This document shows, piece after piece, positions 1 through 7,867 of a DNA stretch of 31,777 nucleotides. The stretch comes from Euryarchaeota archaeon UBA242. Its GTDB lineage: Archaea > Thermoplasmatota > Poseidoniia > Poseidoniales > Poseidoniaceae. Numbering within the stretch: position 1 is the stretch's first letter; each line of letters starts with the position of its first letter. The stretch covers positions 1 to 31,777 of the forward strand of contig DAJY01000029.1 of the NCBI GenBank assembly GCA_002499015.1. The letters are read 5' to 3'. A program made the translations under genes and the position numbers. Below the pieces are notes generated by a model. That model was not told where the DNA came from and ran no database searches. It worked only from the letters and a program-made list of their open reading frames with translations.

Positions 1-72
1 ACAAGGGTCAAAGATGATGTCAAGAGAATTCAACACCTACTAGATTTGGCTTGGAATGAATCCAAAAAGTGA
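1..72 (+). CDS. 3' end of an unidentified gene (partial)
   Basis: The first 24 codons of the window read open in frame 1 and end in TGA. The peptide is hydrophilic and helix-like and ends in WNESKK. It is probably the C-terminus of a gene that begins to the left. It is too short to assign a family, and the coding call rests only on the open frame and the plausible composition. It would be convergent with the dehydrogenase gene at 239-1129. Confidence 0.4.
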   Translation, partial: TRVKDDVKRIQHLLDLAWNESKK

Positions 73-238
73 GAGGGAGACTTTTTCTTCGCAGTGACTC
101 GAAAGTTGGCAATTCAATGCTCAGCAGCAAGGTTGGCACTAAGGTGAGATTTTACTCTCAAAAATCGGTCGTGCAGTTCTTAGCAACTTACCCAACCAAC
201 AAGTTTGCGAGAGAGTTTTTTTGTTTAAAAATCAGTAA
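73..238. other. convergent intergenic gap with T-rich terminator
   Basis: This gap lies between the end of the left partial gene and the end of the minus-strand dehydrogenase. No tRNA or open frame was found. A run of seven T at 216-222 follows a purine-rich GCGAGAGAG stretch. Archaeal transcription commonly stops at such T-tracts, so this is a likely terminator for the plus-strand gene. A short inverted repeat (TGAGA/TCTCA) lies earlier in the gap. Confidence 0.35.
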
Positions 239-1129
239 CTAAAACTCAGGTAGTTCAGTTTCTTGGGCCTCACCCGAAGTCCAATCATAGATACCCTTAC
301 CACTCTTTTTACCGAGTCTATGCTCGGCGATTAATTTCTCCAAAAGTGGATGAGGAGTGTATGAATCATCATTAAAAGACTGCTTCAAATTCAACAGAAT
401 ATCTCTACGCACATCAAGGCCGACTAAATCGGTTAACGCTAAAGGGCCCATCGGATGCTTGTAACCTAAGACCATTGCAGTATCGATATCCTTAGCGCTG
501 GCAACTCCGTCAGCGAGCATTCTAATCGCTTCATTACCCAATACTACACCTAATCTTGAAGTTGCAAATCCGGGTACATCCTTAACCAAAATAGTGGTCT
601 TACCCATTGCTTTTCCCGCAGCTTGTGCAAAGGCAATAGTCTGTTCTGAACAAGCATCATGTTCAACCAATTCAAGAAGTTTCATGATCGGAACTGGATT
701 GAAAAAATGCATTCCAATTACTTTTTCTGGCTTAGTAGATGCCTCGGCGATAGCCTTGATTGAAAGGGAGGAAGTATTTGTTCCAAGAATACAATCATAG
801 CGCGTCATCTTGCCCAGGTCGGCGAAAATTTGATGCTTTAGCGAAGGTATTTCCGGTACCGCTTCTATCACTAAATCAACATCACAAACTGCGTTTTGCA
901 TATCGGAGAATGGATGGAGATTTGCAGCCCATTGTTGTTTTTGTTCGGCAGTGGTCTTGCCGCGAGCAATGCCTCTGTCCCAAAATGAATCAATATTTTT
1001 CATTCCCCTCTGTAAACTTTCAGGAAATGCATCGAATAGATTTGTTCTCCAGCCGGCTTGAGCACAAATTTGTGCGATACCAGCACCCATTGTTCCGGCG
1101 CCGATAACGGCCACGCTAGTAATCTGCAT
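239..1129 (-). CDS. 3-hydroxyacyl-CoA dehydrogenase
   Basis: This NAD-dependent enzyme oxidises 3-hydroxyacyl-CoA (typically 3-hydroxybutyryl-CoA) in fatty-acid or aromatic-acid breakdown, in the cytoplasm. The N-terminus is a Rossmann fold with VAVIGAGTMGAGIAQ. The middle has the family TNTSSLSI segment and the catalytic-His motif GMHFFNPVPIMKLLELV. The C-terminal helical domain ends with HRLGKKSGKGIYDW. Its roughly 296 residues match the single-domain Hbd/PaaH type. An upstream in-frame TTG at 1144 exists, but the ATG at 1129 places the Rossmann strand right at the N-terminus, as usual. It follows an EamA transporter, an unknown gene and a PaaA-like oxygenase on the same strand, so a shared catabolic role is plausible. 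An AATATA box inside an inverted repeat upstream suggests it also has its own promoter. Confidence 0.93.
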   Translation of the reverse strand: MQITSVAVIGAGTMGAGIAQICAQAGWRTNLFDAFPESLQRGMKNIDSFWDRGIARGKTTAEQKQQWAANLHPFSDMQNAVCDVDLVIEAVPEIPSLKHQIFADLGKMTRYDCILGTNTSSLSIKAIAEASTKPEKVIGMHFFNPVPIMKLLELVEHDACSEQTIAFAQAAGKAMGKTTILVKDVPGFATSRLGVVLGNEAIRMLADGVASAKDIDTAMVLGYKHPMGPLALTDLVGLDVRRDILLNLKQSFNDDSYTPHPLLEKLIAEHRLGKKSGKGIYDWTSGEAQETELPEF

Positions 1130-1150
1130 AACAAAGGCCAGCAACTACTT

Positions 1151-1165
1151 CTTCATCAAATGAAG
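1151..1165. promoter_or_regulatory. inverted repeat upstream of the dehydrogenase
   Basis: CTTCAT-CAA-ATGAAG is a perfect 6-bp inverted repeat with a 3-bp spacer, 21 bp upstream of the dehydrogenase ATG. By position it would sit around the transcription start or in the short leader. It could be an operator or a leader hairpin. There is no direct evidence of function. Confidence 0.3.
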
Positions 1166-1175
1166 GGTGAATCAT

Positions 1176-1191
1176 ACATCAATATAGATGT
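1176..1191 (-). promoter_or_regulatory. candidate TATA promoter within an inverted repeat
   Basis: ACATC-AATATA-GATGT is a 5-bp inverted repeat enclosing an AT-rich TATA-like core, in the gap between the EamA gene and the dehydrogenase. A start about 25 bp downstream on the minus strand would give a leader of about 30 nt before the ATG at 1129. This suggests the dehydrogenase can be transcribed independently of the upstream genes. Confidence 0.35.
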
Positions 1192-1209
1192 GGTTTGATA
1201 ATCTTGCAT

Positions 1210-2127
1210 CTAAGATTCGGTGGTTTTTGGATTAGATTGAGCCAATAATACCCCGATTAAAATCAGTAAAAATGACGCTATCAAAGACCAGCCCAATTTC
1301 TCATCGAGAATTAACCAGCCACCTAATATTCCAAATGGTGCAACCAAGTAGACATAGAGTGCGGTTTTTCCAGCACCGATAGTGACAATTCCATCGGCGA
1401 ACCAGACATAGGAAAAAACCGTAGAAAAAATCGCTAAGAAAACTATTGCAATCCAACCATTTACACTAGGAGATGGTATTCCTCCAATATATGATTCATA
1501 TGCAGCCCAAGGGGAGAGGATTAGTAATCCGATAAGTGAAGACCAAACGGTTAGATGTAGTGGTGAAAGAGGAGTTTGAGAATCACTAGCAGGTGAGGTC
1601 ATCGCTTTCTTTTGCAGTATTGTTGAAGTGGCCCAGGCCAATGCTGCAGCGGCGATAAATAGGTCTCCAGTCAATCGTTCATCAAAAGAGATGTCAATAT
1701 TTGGCGAGTAAAAGAAAATGATAACCACGCCACTTAGGCCAAAGGTCAATCCAGTAGCCAAACGCCAATTCATTTTTTCATTCAAGAAAGGAATTGCCAG
1801 TAATGCTGTGAAAATTGGGTTAAATGTTATCATCAACGAAGCATCTCCTGCTGCGGTGAATTTCATCCCATACATGAATAGTGACTGATAAATAAATGTT
1901 GAAAAGAAACCGATAAGGGTAATTCTTTTCCATTCCTTTTTTGTCGGCACGTGCCAATTATCGGTGATCTTAAGATAGATTATGAAACAACCTACTGCGA
2001 TAACATAGCGAATCCATGCTGCGCCAAAAGGAGCAATATCCTGAGCCAAAACCCGCCCAGCAGGCCAACCAAAACCCCATACGATTGCTACAAATAGCAA
2101 CTTTAGATGAACCATCGCATTTTTCAA
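1210..2127 (-). CDS. EamA/DMT-family transporter
   Basis: This is a ten-helix integral membrane exporter of the drug/metabolite transporter superfamily, made of two EamA repeats. It begins with the typical LLFVAIVWGFGWPAGR helix, and the second repeat ends with GAGKTALYVYLVAPFGILGGWLILDEKLGW. About 305 residues is normal for the family. The substrate cannot be predicted. The start is probably TTG at 2127: its TTGA overlaps the TGA stop of the preceding gene, and a GGAG lies 8 nt before it, which points to translational coupling. ATG at 2115 is the alternative. It follows the PaaA-like oxygenase and an unknown gene, so it may export a product of that small operon (inference). Confidence 0.9.
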   Translation of the reverse strand: MKNAMVHLKLLFVAIVWGFGWPAGRVLAQDIAPFGAAWIRYVIAVGCFIIYLKITDNWHVPTKKEWKRITLIGFFSTFIYQSLFMYGMKFTAAGDASLMITFNPIFTALLAIPFLNEKMNWRLATGLTFGLSGVVIIFFYSPNIDISFDERLTGDLFIAAAALAWATSTILQKKAMTSPASDSQTPLSPLHLTVWSSLIGLLILSPWAAYESYIGGIPSPSVNGWIAIVFLAIFSTVFSYVWFADGIVTIGAGKTALYVYLVAPFGILGGWLILDEKLGWSLIASFLLILIGVLLAQSNPKTTES

Positions 2128-2660
2128 TTAAATCGCTCCAATCCCAGTTGTAGTAGCCTACTTCGAGGAAGTCCAATTTCAGGCAATCCCCAATATGGAG
2201 AATGAATCTTCAATCCTTCCAATCGGGTCACATATAGGCCGTAACTTGCCATATCATAGGGTTTAAACGGTGTATCCAATCCCATTTTAGTCAAAGTTTT
2301 ACAAGCATCTTCAGAATATATTGGATAGATGCGAGAGTAGAAATGGAGCCATTGAGAAATCCTTACTGCATCCATATTCTCTAAGGTAAGCAAATGCTCC
2401 AACATTGATACTTCGGGGTAATTAGAAGCCCGGATGGACATCTCAATTTCAATTGCAATTTCTTCAGACCATTCAATAATATCTCGGCCCGACCATCTAT
2501 CTGCCACCTCAAGATTTTGCATCAATGAATCCGCTTCAATAGAGAAAATCGCATTTGAATAATTTAAATCCTCTTCAGACCCAGAAACCAAACTAGATAA
2601 TTCTACATAGAATCTTTCACACATCTGTGAATCGATGCCATAAAGGCTTACAGGAATCAT
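2124..2660 (-). CDS. uncharacterised acidic protein in PaaA-like operon
   Basis: I do not recognise this family. The product is about 178 residues, acidic and mostly helical, with no membrane segment or signal peptide. Notable parts are an EWSEEIAIEIEMSI helix and a Trp/Tyr-rich middle (SQWLHFYSRIYPIY). It starts 20 bp after the stop of the PaaA-like oxygenase and overlaps the transporter start by 4 bp, so it is almost surely co-transcribed. ATG at 2660 has an AGGTGA Shine-Dalgarno 5 nt upstream. A GTG at 2669 preceded by AGGAG is a possible longer start. Its position suggests an accessory subunit or chaperone for the oxygenase, but that is inference. Confidence 0.75.
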   Translation of the reverse strand: MIPVSLYGIDSQMCERFYVELSSLVSGSEEDLNYSNAIFSIEADSLMQNLEVADRWSGRDIIEWSEEIAIEIEMSIRASNYPEVSMLEHLLTLENMDAVRISQWLHFYSRIYPIYSEDACKTLTKMGLDTPFKPYDMASYGLYVTRLEGLKIHSPYWGLPEIGLPRSRLLQLGLERFN

Positions 2661-2680
2661 TTCACTCACCTATCTCCTGC

Positions 2681-3850
2681 TTATGCAGAAGTGCCACCGA
2701 TTTTAGAAGATATTTGCCTTTCGGACAATTTCTTTTCTGCAACCCATTCAAGTTCAAATAATGATTTGAGGTCTTCTTCATCTTGGTCAGAAGGGAGCAC
2801 AGATGCTATGTAAGCATCCCATTGTTGTTCCGAGCCAGAGAATTCCTCGCCACTAGTCAAATAGCGGTTATGTTTTGTAACTCCAATACTGCGATTGAAG
2901 TTCTCATGCGGAACATATAGAGGGGCAGCACCTTCAGGTAAATATCCTGAAAGTTTTTCCACTTCTGCTGCAATCTCTTCATGATAATGGCCACGTGCTT
3001 CTTCGTTCAAGACTTCTTTGTCAACTTCGATTCCAGCTTCAAGTTTTGCGCGTTCATCCCAGCGACCCTTTATTCCCCATACATAAGCCCAGTGTGCGCT
3101 TGAAGAAGCATCAACACCGAATAAATCGTGTGCAGTTGAAACCCATTTGTTGAAGTATCTCTGAAGCATATCGAGTGGAATTATTCCTGCCTTAATGACG
3201 CGGCGTAATCCGTTTGAACCAGTTCCAAGATGGAATGATTCTTCCTTTAACATTGGTCCCATAGAGGCAGCAACTGGTTTGAAAGCCGAAGTTGATAGCA
3301 TACCGAGTTGGAATTTACCATCTCTATCAACGAACATTGTGTAGCAGAAAAAGTCTAACCAATGAGGCATAGGTCTATTGAAAGCACCGAGTAATCTATC
3401 TCCATCTTGTGCATTTCTTTCCAATAGTTTCTGGGCTTCTCTTCGGCCTTGTTGTCCGAAGTAGGTCATCAATAAGTAAGCCATTTGCCATCCATGTCTT
3501 TGTTCTTCAGCCATAATGCGGGCAGCAGCGTATCTATCATACGCAGTAGGGGCTGATGCGAGTAGGTGGCGTTGTTGCTCAACAGAAGCGAATTCTGTAT
3601 CACCCTGGACAGTGATCATTGAGATTAGGGCATCGCGCATACTTTGCTGAGGGATTTGTAGTGAACGTTCCCACTTTGCTCTACCTTGATAGTCACCGAA
3701 TTCAATGACATCACCAGCACGGTCCCAATCAAATTGAATCGAGAGATCAAAATCGCCAAGCCAACTGCGGTCATATCCGACTCGGTCTTGCCAGTCAGAA
3801 AAGTTTGCAATCCAATCATCCCAAGTTGTAGGTAGGTTGTCCATAGACAT
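2681..3850 (-). CDS. PaaA/BoxB-like di-iron oxygenase
   Basis: This is a ferritin-like di-iron protein of the phenylacetyl-CoA epoxidase (PaaA) / benzoyl-CoA epoxidase (BoxB) group, which activates O2 to oxygenate a CoA-bound substrate. Two EXXH motifs supply iron ligands: EEQRH (E116, H119) and KEESFH (E204, H207). The second matches the KEESFH of bacterial PaaA. Between them lies MFVDRDGKFQLGML. Its 389 residues are longer than PaaA (about 310-330) and shorter than BoxB (about 475). No paaB/C/D/E genes are seen nearby. The only reductase-like gene in the window is the distant CysJ-like one. The downstream dehydrogenase, and the crotonase elsewhere, suit an acyl-CoA pathway. A perfect palindrome at 3881-3892 lies in its promoter. 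The substrate is unknown. Confidence 0.85.
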   Translation of the reverse strand: MSMDNLPTTWDDWIANFSDWQDRVGYDRSWLGDFDLSIQFDWDRAGDVIEFGDYQGRAKWERSLQIPQQSMRDALISMITVQGDTEFASVEQQRHLLASAPTAYDRYAAARIMAEEQRHGWQMAYLLMTYFGQQGRREAQKLLERNAQDGDRLLGAFNRPMPHWLDFFCYTMFVDRDGKFQLGMLSTSAFKPVAASMGPMLKEESFHLGTGSNGLRRVIKAGIIPLDMLQRYFNKWVSTAHDLFGVDASSSAHWAYVWGIKGRWDERAKLEAGIEVDKEVLNEEARGHYHEEIAAEVEKLSGYLPEGAAPLYVPHENFNRSIGVTKHNRYLTSGEEFSGSEQQWDAYIASVLPSDQDEEDLKSLFELEWVAEKKLSERQISSKIGGTSA

Positions 3851-3880
3851 GCTATGCGAACCACTCCCTTATGATATCTG

Positions 3881-3892
3881 CGAACATGTTCG
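3881..3892. promoter_or_regulatory. perfect 12-bp palindrome, candidate operator
   Basis: CGAACATGTTCG is a perfect 12-bp palindrome, 30-42 bp upstream of the PaaA-like start, in the 73-bp gap after the HTH_10 regulator gene. It sits where the core promoter of the oxygenase operon is expected, so a bound dimer could block or recruit the transcription machinery. The adjacent HTH_10 protein is one candidate ligand. This is positional inference. Confidence 0.45.
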
Positions 3893-3923
3893 TACTAACC
3901 GATTGCTGTTAATGGAGTTTTTT

Positions 3924-4550
3924 TTAAGGTGAGCGTCTTCTAATCTCTTCGGAAAATGTGTTTACGATCGTAGATTCAACTCGTTGCAACTGAACGGATA
4001 ATGTTGATTTTGCAACATCTAATAATTGTGCGAGTTCTGTTAGGGATATTCGTCTTGGGATGTCATAGAATCCTTCCCTAATGGCAATATCAAAAACTTG
4101 TCGTTGGCGAGCGGTTAGCAATCTTGCAGTAACACTCCTCGTCGAAATTAGGCGGTGTGGAATCGATTGCATTTTGAATGATTCAATAAGTTCTCTAACT
4201 TTATTCTGTGAACATTCAATTGTCCAATCGACCCATCCATCGCGTACTTCAAATGGGGTATGAGGTATCACGCCGACATCAACTAAGGGTTTGAGGAAGC
4301 CACCACCACCCGCTTCAATAGTAATGTCATAACAATTGTTTTGCATTATTTTATAGTCTTCAATACCTGAATGTTCAGCGATTGATTTAGAGATATCTTC
4401 ACTGCATGAAATTCTAGCAGTTCCTCTTCCTCTACTCAAGGGCATGTGCTTCTCAATGCGTAAAATAGCAGAGGGGTTTGCTCTGGTCACATCTCCTGAC
4501 CAATGTCCCTCAGGAAGTCTAACCTCCAGACGTACTTGATGAGACGACAT
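3924..4550 (-). CDS. HTH_10 (Bat-like) transcription regulator
   Basis: This protein belongs to the archaeal bacterio-opsin-activator-like family. The C-terminal third (about residues 145-199) is a clear HTH_10 domain: LTARQRQVFDIAIREGFYD leads into a helix-turn-helix with LTELAQLLDVAKSTLSVQL. The first 140 residues are a beta-rich domain of the kind usually found N-terminal to HTH_10, and no PAS or GAF sensor is evident. It lies between the FBPase gene and the PaaA-like operon on the same strand. A palindrome (4561-4573) 10 bp before its ATG may be an autoregulatory site, and another (3881-3892) precedes the oxygenase. It probably controls the adjacent operon. The signal is unknown. Confidence 0.92.
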   Translation of the reverse strand: MSSHQVRLEVRLPEGHWSGDVTRANPSAILRIEKHMPLSRGRGTARISCSEDISKSIAEHSGIEDYKIMQNNCYDITIEAGGGGFLKPLVDVGVIPHTPFEVRDGWVDWTIECSQNKVRELIESFKMQSIPHRLISTRSVTARLLTARQRQVFDIAIREGFYDIPRRISLTELAQLLDVAKSTLSVQLQRVESTIVNTFSEEIRRRSP

Positions 4551-4560
4551 AATTTTGTTG

Positions 4561-4573
4561 AAGGGTTACCCTT
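4561..4573. promoter_or_regulatory. palindrome before the HTH_10 gene
   Basis: AAGGGT-T-ACCCTT is a perfect 6-bp dyad around one central base, 10 bp upstream of the HTH_10 start and just after the FBPase gene. It could be an autoregulation site, or a hairpin at the end of the FBPase transcript. It does not share sequence with the palindrome at 3881-3892. Confidence 0.35.
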
Positions 4574-4588
4574 TCTTCAATGTCTTCA

Positions 4589-5542
4589 TCAAAGTGGCCG
4601 AATAGTATCTATTCTGCGGACAGTTCCAGATTCTACATCAATAATTTCTGAAAATGTTTGAGTTGTTTTATCGTTAACAATTACGCCTGGTAAATATCCA
4701 TCACAAACACCAGATGCTGCAAAAATAGCATTATCTGACTTACACAGGTCATTTGCTTCCCAAAGGCGAGTCAAATCGTCACCGACCATGTTTTCAGCAC
4801 GTGCTTCTTCTTGCGGGTTTCTGAATACTAATCTTCCTTCGAAAACTCCACCAAGACCGCGAATTGCGGTTGCAGAGATAACACCTTCCGGTGCGGCACC
4901 AATTCCCATTAGCAAGTCATATGGCCCATCAGGGCGAGCAGCCCAGATAGCCCCAGAAACATCACCATCACCCATTAGGCTCAAGTCAGCACCTGCGGCA
5001 CGAATTTCTTTGAACAACTGAGCATGGCGCTCTCTATCCAAAGCGACTACCCTTACTTCACTAATCGGTTTGTCTAGTACGCTGGCTGCCTGTTCAAGAT
5101 TATACAACACACTACCATCGAGACTAATATGGCCAGCAAGAGCAGGTCCTGCTGCAATTTTGTCCATATAGCAATCCGGAGCATGAAGAAGTGTTCCTCT
5201 TGGAGCGGCTGCAAGTACTGCTATCGAGTTTGGAGTATTATCTGCACAATTATTTGTGCATTCAAGCGGGTCAACAGCAATGTCAATCTTTGCAGCACCT
5301 GCAACTCCGATCATATTGCCCAATTTTTCACCGATGTAAAGCATAGGTGCTTCATCTCGTTCACCTTCACCAATTGCAACTCTTCCATCAAAAGGAACAT
5401 TGTCAAATGTACGACGCATCGCTTCAACAGCAGCAGCGTCAGCAGCCATTTTATCACCCTTGCCGCGCCATTCTGCGCTAGCGATTGCCGCTTGGTCAAC
5501 CGCTTCAAGAAAGTGTTTTTGGAGGTCGGAGACACTGCCCAT
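4589..5542 (-). CDS. glpX: class II fructose-1,6-bisphosphatase (GlpX type)
   Basis: This enzyme hydrolyses fructose 1,6-bisphosphate to fructose 6-phosphate, the committed step of gluconeogenesis, in the cytoplasm. GlpX hallmarks are GDKMAADAAAVEAMR near residue 28, GEGERDEAPMLYIGE (58-72), the metal-site block VDPLECTNNC (about 90-99) and DRERH in the middle. Its 317 residues match the family. The usual DP(I/L)EGT metal motif here reads DPLECT, with Cys in the Gly position, which is unusual. It pairs logically with the class I aldolase at 9603. It sits 45 bp after moaC and 38 bp before the HTH_10 gene on the same strand, with no clear Shine-Dalgarno before the ATG. Confidence 0.94.
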   Translation of the reverse strand: MGSVSDLQKHFLEAVDQAAIASAEWRGKGDKMAADAAAVEAMRRTFDNVPFDGRVAIGEGERDEAPMLYIGEKLGNMIGVAGAAKIDIAVDPLECTNNCADNTPNSIAVLAAAPRGTLLHAPDCYMDKIAAGPALAGHISLDGSVLYNLEQAASVLDKPISEVRVVALDRERHAQLFKEIRAAGADLSLMGDGDVSGAIWAARPDGPYDLLMGIGAAPEGVISATAIRGLGGVFEGRLVFRNPQEEARAENMVGDDLTRLWEANDLCKSDNAIFAASGVCDGYLPGVIVNDKTTQTFSEIIDVESGTVRRIDTIRPL

Positions 5543-5587
5543 ATACTGTTGCGGGCGCGCCTAATTGATGAACAAAGCGGTTGATTT

Positions 5588-6049
5588 TCACTCGCCTTTA
5601 AATTTCTCAACTACTTCAATATCGGTGATTCTGGTACTAGGGTATTGGCCCAGTTCATCCTTTTCCAATGATTTTACCATATCTAATGCGCATAGTAAAC
5701 CGGCACAAACTCCCGTTAGCGCTTCCATTTCAATCCCAGTTTTGTAATGAGCACTAACATGAACTTCACAGACCAAACCCCAGCCGTTAGCGTATTTTTG
5801 CCAAGACCAATCAACTTTGCATCCTTCAAGTGGAATCGGATGACAATGAGGAATTATTCTCGGAGTATCTTTGACCGCTTGAATCGCAGCGATGGTAGAA
5901 GCTTCAATAACATCGCCTTTCTTGATATCACCATTTTGAATTGCAATTCCAGTTTGCATACTAAGATGTAATATTCCTCTTGCAATAGCCCTTCTCTCCA
6001 CGATAGGTTTTTTACCGATTTCAACAATTCCTTGAATACTTTTTTCCAT
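5588..6049 (-). CDS. moaC: cyclic pyranopterin monophosphate synthase
   Basis: MoaC converts the MoaA product into cyclic pyranopterin monophosphate during molybdopterin synthesis. Family motifs are RRAIARGILHL at the start, IIPHCHPIPLEG with the active-site His, EVHVSAHYKTGIEMEALTGV, and the DMVKSLEKD segment carrying the conserved Asp and Lys. Its 153 residues are the typical length. A GGAGAG Shine-Dalgarno lies 6 nt before the ATG. It starts 37 bp after moaE on the same strand, so both probably share a transcript. Together they indicate that the cell makes molybdenum or tungsten cofactor. Other moa genes lie outside the window. Confidence 0.96.
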   Translation of the reverse strand: MEKSIQGIVEIGKKPIVERRAIARGILHLSMQTGIAIQNGDIKKGDVIEASTIAAIQAVKDTPRIIPHCHPIPLEGCKVDWSWQKYANGWGLVCEVHVSAHYKTGIEMEALTGVCAGLLCALDMVKSLEKDELGQYPSTRITDIEVVEKFKGE

Positions 6050-6086
6050 TGTTATCTCTCCATTAGTAGATTGTCTTTGTTCTGGT

Positions 6087-6536
6087 TCAGCCTAATCCTG
6101 GCTTCCAAGATTCACCTTTATTGGTCACTTCTTTCTTCCACAAGGGTGCTTGATTTTTGAGTTCATCTATTAGCCAATGACAAGCATGAAACGCTTCTTT
6201 TCGATGAGGGCTAGCAACATGAATGGCAACAATCGGCTCTTCTGGGCCAACACTTCCCGTACGATGCGACATCGCTACTGCAGTTACAGAGAAATCGTCA
6301 ATCGCTTGCTGTGCTAGTCGTTCTAATACAGATGTCAACTTATCTTGCCATGCATCAAATTCAAGGCGTAATACTTCAGCATCACCATCTTTCCCTCTTG
6401 TAATTCCTAAAAAGGACACAACTGCTCCGCAATCCTGCTTCGGTAATCTATTCAATAGGGCATTTGCATCGAGAAAAACTGGCGCTTGTTCGATGATAAT
6501 ATTGCCGCCCATGCAGATGCGAGGCAAGCGCATCAT
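6087..6536 (-). CDS. moaE: molybdopterin synthase catalytic subunit
   Basis: MoaE inserts sulfur from MoaD thiocarboxylate into cyclic pyranopterin monophosphate to form molybdopterin. Recognisable parts are GAVVSFLGITRGKDGD near the N-terminus, MSHRTGSVGPEEPIVAIHVASPHRKEAFHACHW split across the middle, and the catalytic-Lys motif PLWKKEV close to the C-terminus. It has about 149 residues. A GGAG/GAGG stretch lies just before the ATG at 6536. An ATG at 6512 would give a shorter protein starting nearer the first strand. It is divergent from the FAD oxidoreductase, with only 28 bp between starts. No MoaD is adjacent. Confidence 0.95.
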   Translation of the reverse strand: MMRLPRICMGGNIIIEQAPVFLDANALLNRLPKQDCGAVVSFLGITRGKDGDAEVLRLEFDAWQDKLTSVLERLAQQAIDDFSVTAVAMSHRTGSVGPEEPIVAIHVASPHRKEAFHACHWLIDELKNQAPLWKKEVTNKGESWKPGLG

Positions 6537-6564
6537 TCAAACCTCACTCCTCAATAGGGTTAGC

Positions 6565-7815
6565 ATGAGCGGTAAACCAGTCATCCAAATAATGGGGGCG
6601 GGGCTTTCAGGATTAGCATCTGCTACATTATTGGCAAGAGCGGGTAGAGAAGTTCATGTTCATGATATTCGCGATGACTCAGGCGCCCGTTTTGATGGAG
6701 ATTTTCAAGCATTAGAAAACTGGTCAATGGATGAAGATTTTTTCGACCAGTTAGAGGAATGGGGTTTTGATTCAAAGCGATTTAAGTCTACTGAATTCAA
6801 GGAAATTGATCTGATTCATCCCGATGACAAAATAACCTACCCACGTTCCGATAAAGTCTCGTATAGAATTGTTGAGCGAGGGACAAGCGAACACACTATC
6901 GACCAAGGATTCAAGCAAATGGCTTTGGAAGCAGGTGCTAAAATCCATTACAACTCACGAGTCAAGGAAGAGGACTGCACAATAATTGCTTGTGGCCCCA
7001 AGGGGACCTCAGCGGTTGCATATGGGGAGATTTTTCACACCTCTCATCAAAACCATATTTCATTTCAATTGAATGACAAATTAGCACCTGGTTCTTATTC
7101 TTACATGATTATAATAGATGGTGTTGGTTTGATATGTACTTGTTTGTGGCGGAAGCAAAAGAAATCTGAACGCTTCCTCAATGAAACGATTGCGTGGTAC
7201 CAGAATCAGTATCCAAATATTGACATGAAGCCTGTGAAAAGAGTTGGCGGAAAAGGAGATTTCACAATCAATCGTAATTACAAACAAGATGGACGATACT
7301 ATGTCGGGGAATCGGGTGGTTTGCAGGACTTCATGTGGGGTTTCGGAATGAGAATGGCAGTATGGAGTGGGACATTAGCCGCTAAGGATATACTCGGGGA
7401 ATGTGATTATGAAACGGAAGTTCGCAAGAAATTGATGCCATATGTTAAGACCAGTGTGGTCAATAGATGTCTAATGAATCGAGTCGGTGATAGAACATTC
7501 AAATTAATGTGTAATCAGTGGATGAGGAGTCAGAAAAAACATGGAAATGGGTTGATTTGGATTTCCAAACTGTTCCGCCCAACATTGTTGAAAAGAATAC
7601 TTTACCCGATTGTATCACCCTTCATGCTAAAGTCTGACCCGAAAGCAATGGGTCGCGGAGTTAGGAGAATGCCATTCCGGCCAGCATTGAAGCGGGATAG
7701 GTGGGAACAGAGTCCGGAAGCGAAGGCGGTTGGTGAAAAATGGAATAATGTACGGCGCAATGGGGCGAAAATATCATTTTCTAATGATGTAGAATCGCCA
7801 AAAAGTCCAAAGTAG
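6565..7815 (+). CDS. FAD-dependent oxidoreductase, geranylgeranyl-reductase-like
   Basis: A 416-residue flavoprotein begins with a dinucleotide-binding motif, IMGAGLSGLASATLLARAG, followed by an acidic strand end (VHVHD). A later GRYYVGESGGLQDFMWGFG segment resembles the second FAD-contact motif of geranylgeranyl reductase-like enzymes. In archaea such enzymes often saturate isoprenoid lipid chains, but the family is broad and the substrate is not certain here. The C-terminus is basic (Arg/Lys rich, RGVRRMPFRPALKR), which might allow membrane association. The frame is open further upstream into moaE, but the ATG at 6565 puts the Rossmann motif at the N-terminus and leaves room for divergent promoters. 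The crotonase follows after 52 bp. Confidence 0.8.
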   Translation: MSGKPVIQIMGAGLSGLASATLLARAGREVHVHDIRDDSGARFDGDFQALENWSMDEDFFDQLEEWGFDSKRFKSTEFKEIDLIHPDDKITYPRSDKVSYRIVERGTSEHTIDQGFKQMALEAGAKIHYNSRVKEEDCTIIACGPKGTSAVAYGEIFHTSHQNHISFQLNDKLAPGSYSYMIIIDGVGLICTCLWRKQKKSERFLNETIAWYQNQYPNIDMKPVKRVGGKGDFTINRNYKQDGRYYVGESGGLQDFMWGFGMRMAVWSGTLAAKDILGECDYETEVRKKLMPYVKTSVVNRCLMNRVGDRTFKLMCNQWMRSQKKHGNGLIWISKLFRPTLLKRILYPIVSPFMLKSDPKAMGRGVRRMPFRPALKRDRWEQSPEAKAVGEKWNNVRRNGAKISFSNDVESPKSPK

Positions 7816-7867
7816 GCAATGATATTAGTGGCGATTTGTTCATAATGCTATCACCTTTGGCCTAACT

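Noticed and set aside
6223..6564. N-terminal extension of the FAD oxidoreductase frame
   Set aside because: It runs antisense through moaE, its residues look non-native, and the Rossmann motif starts right after the ATG at 6565.
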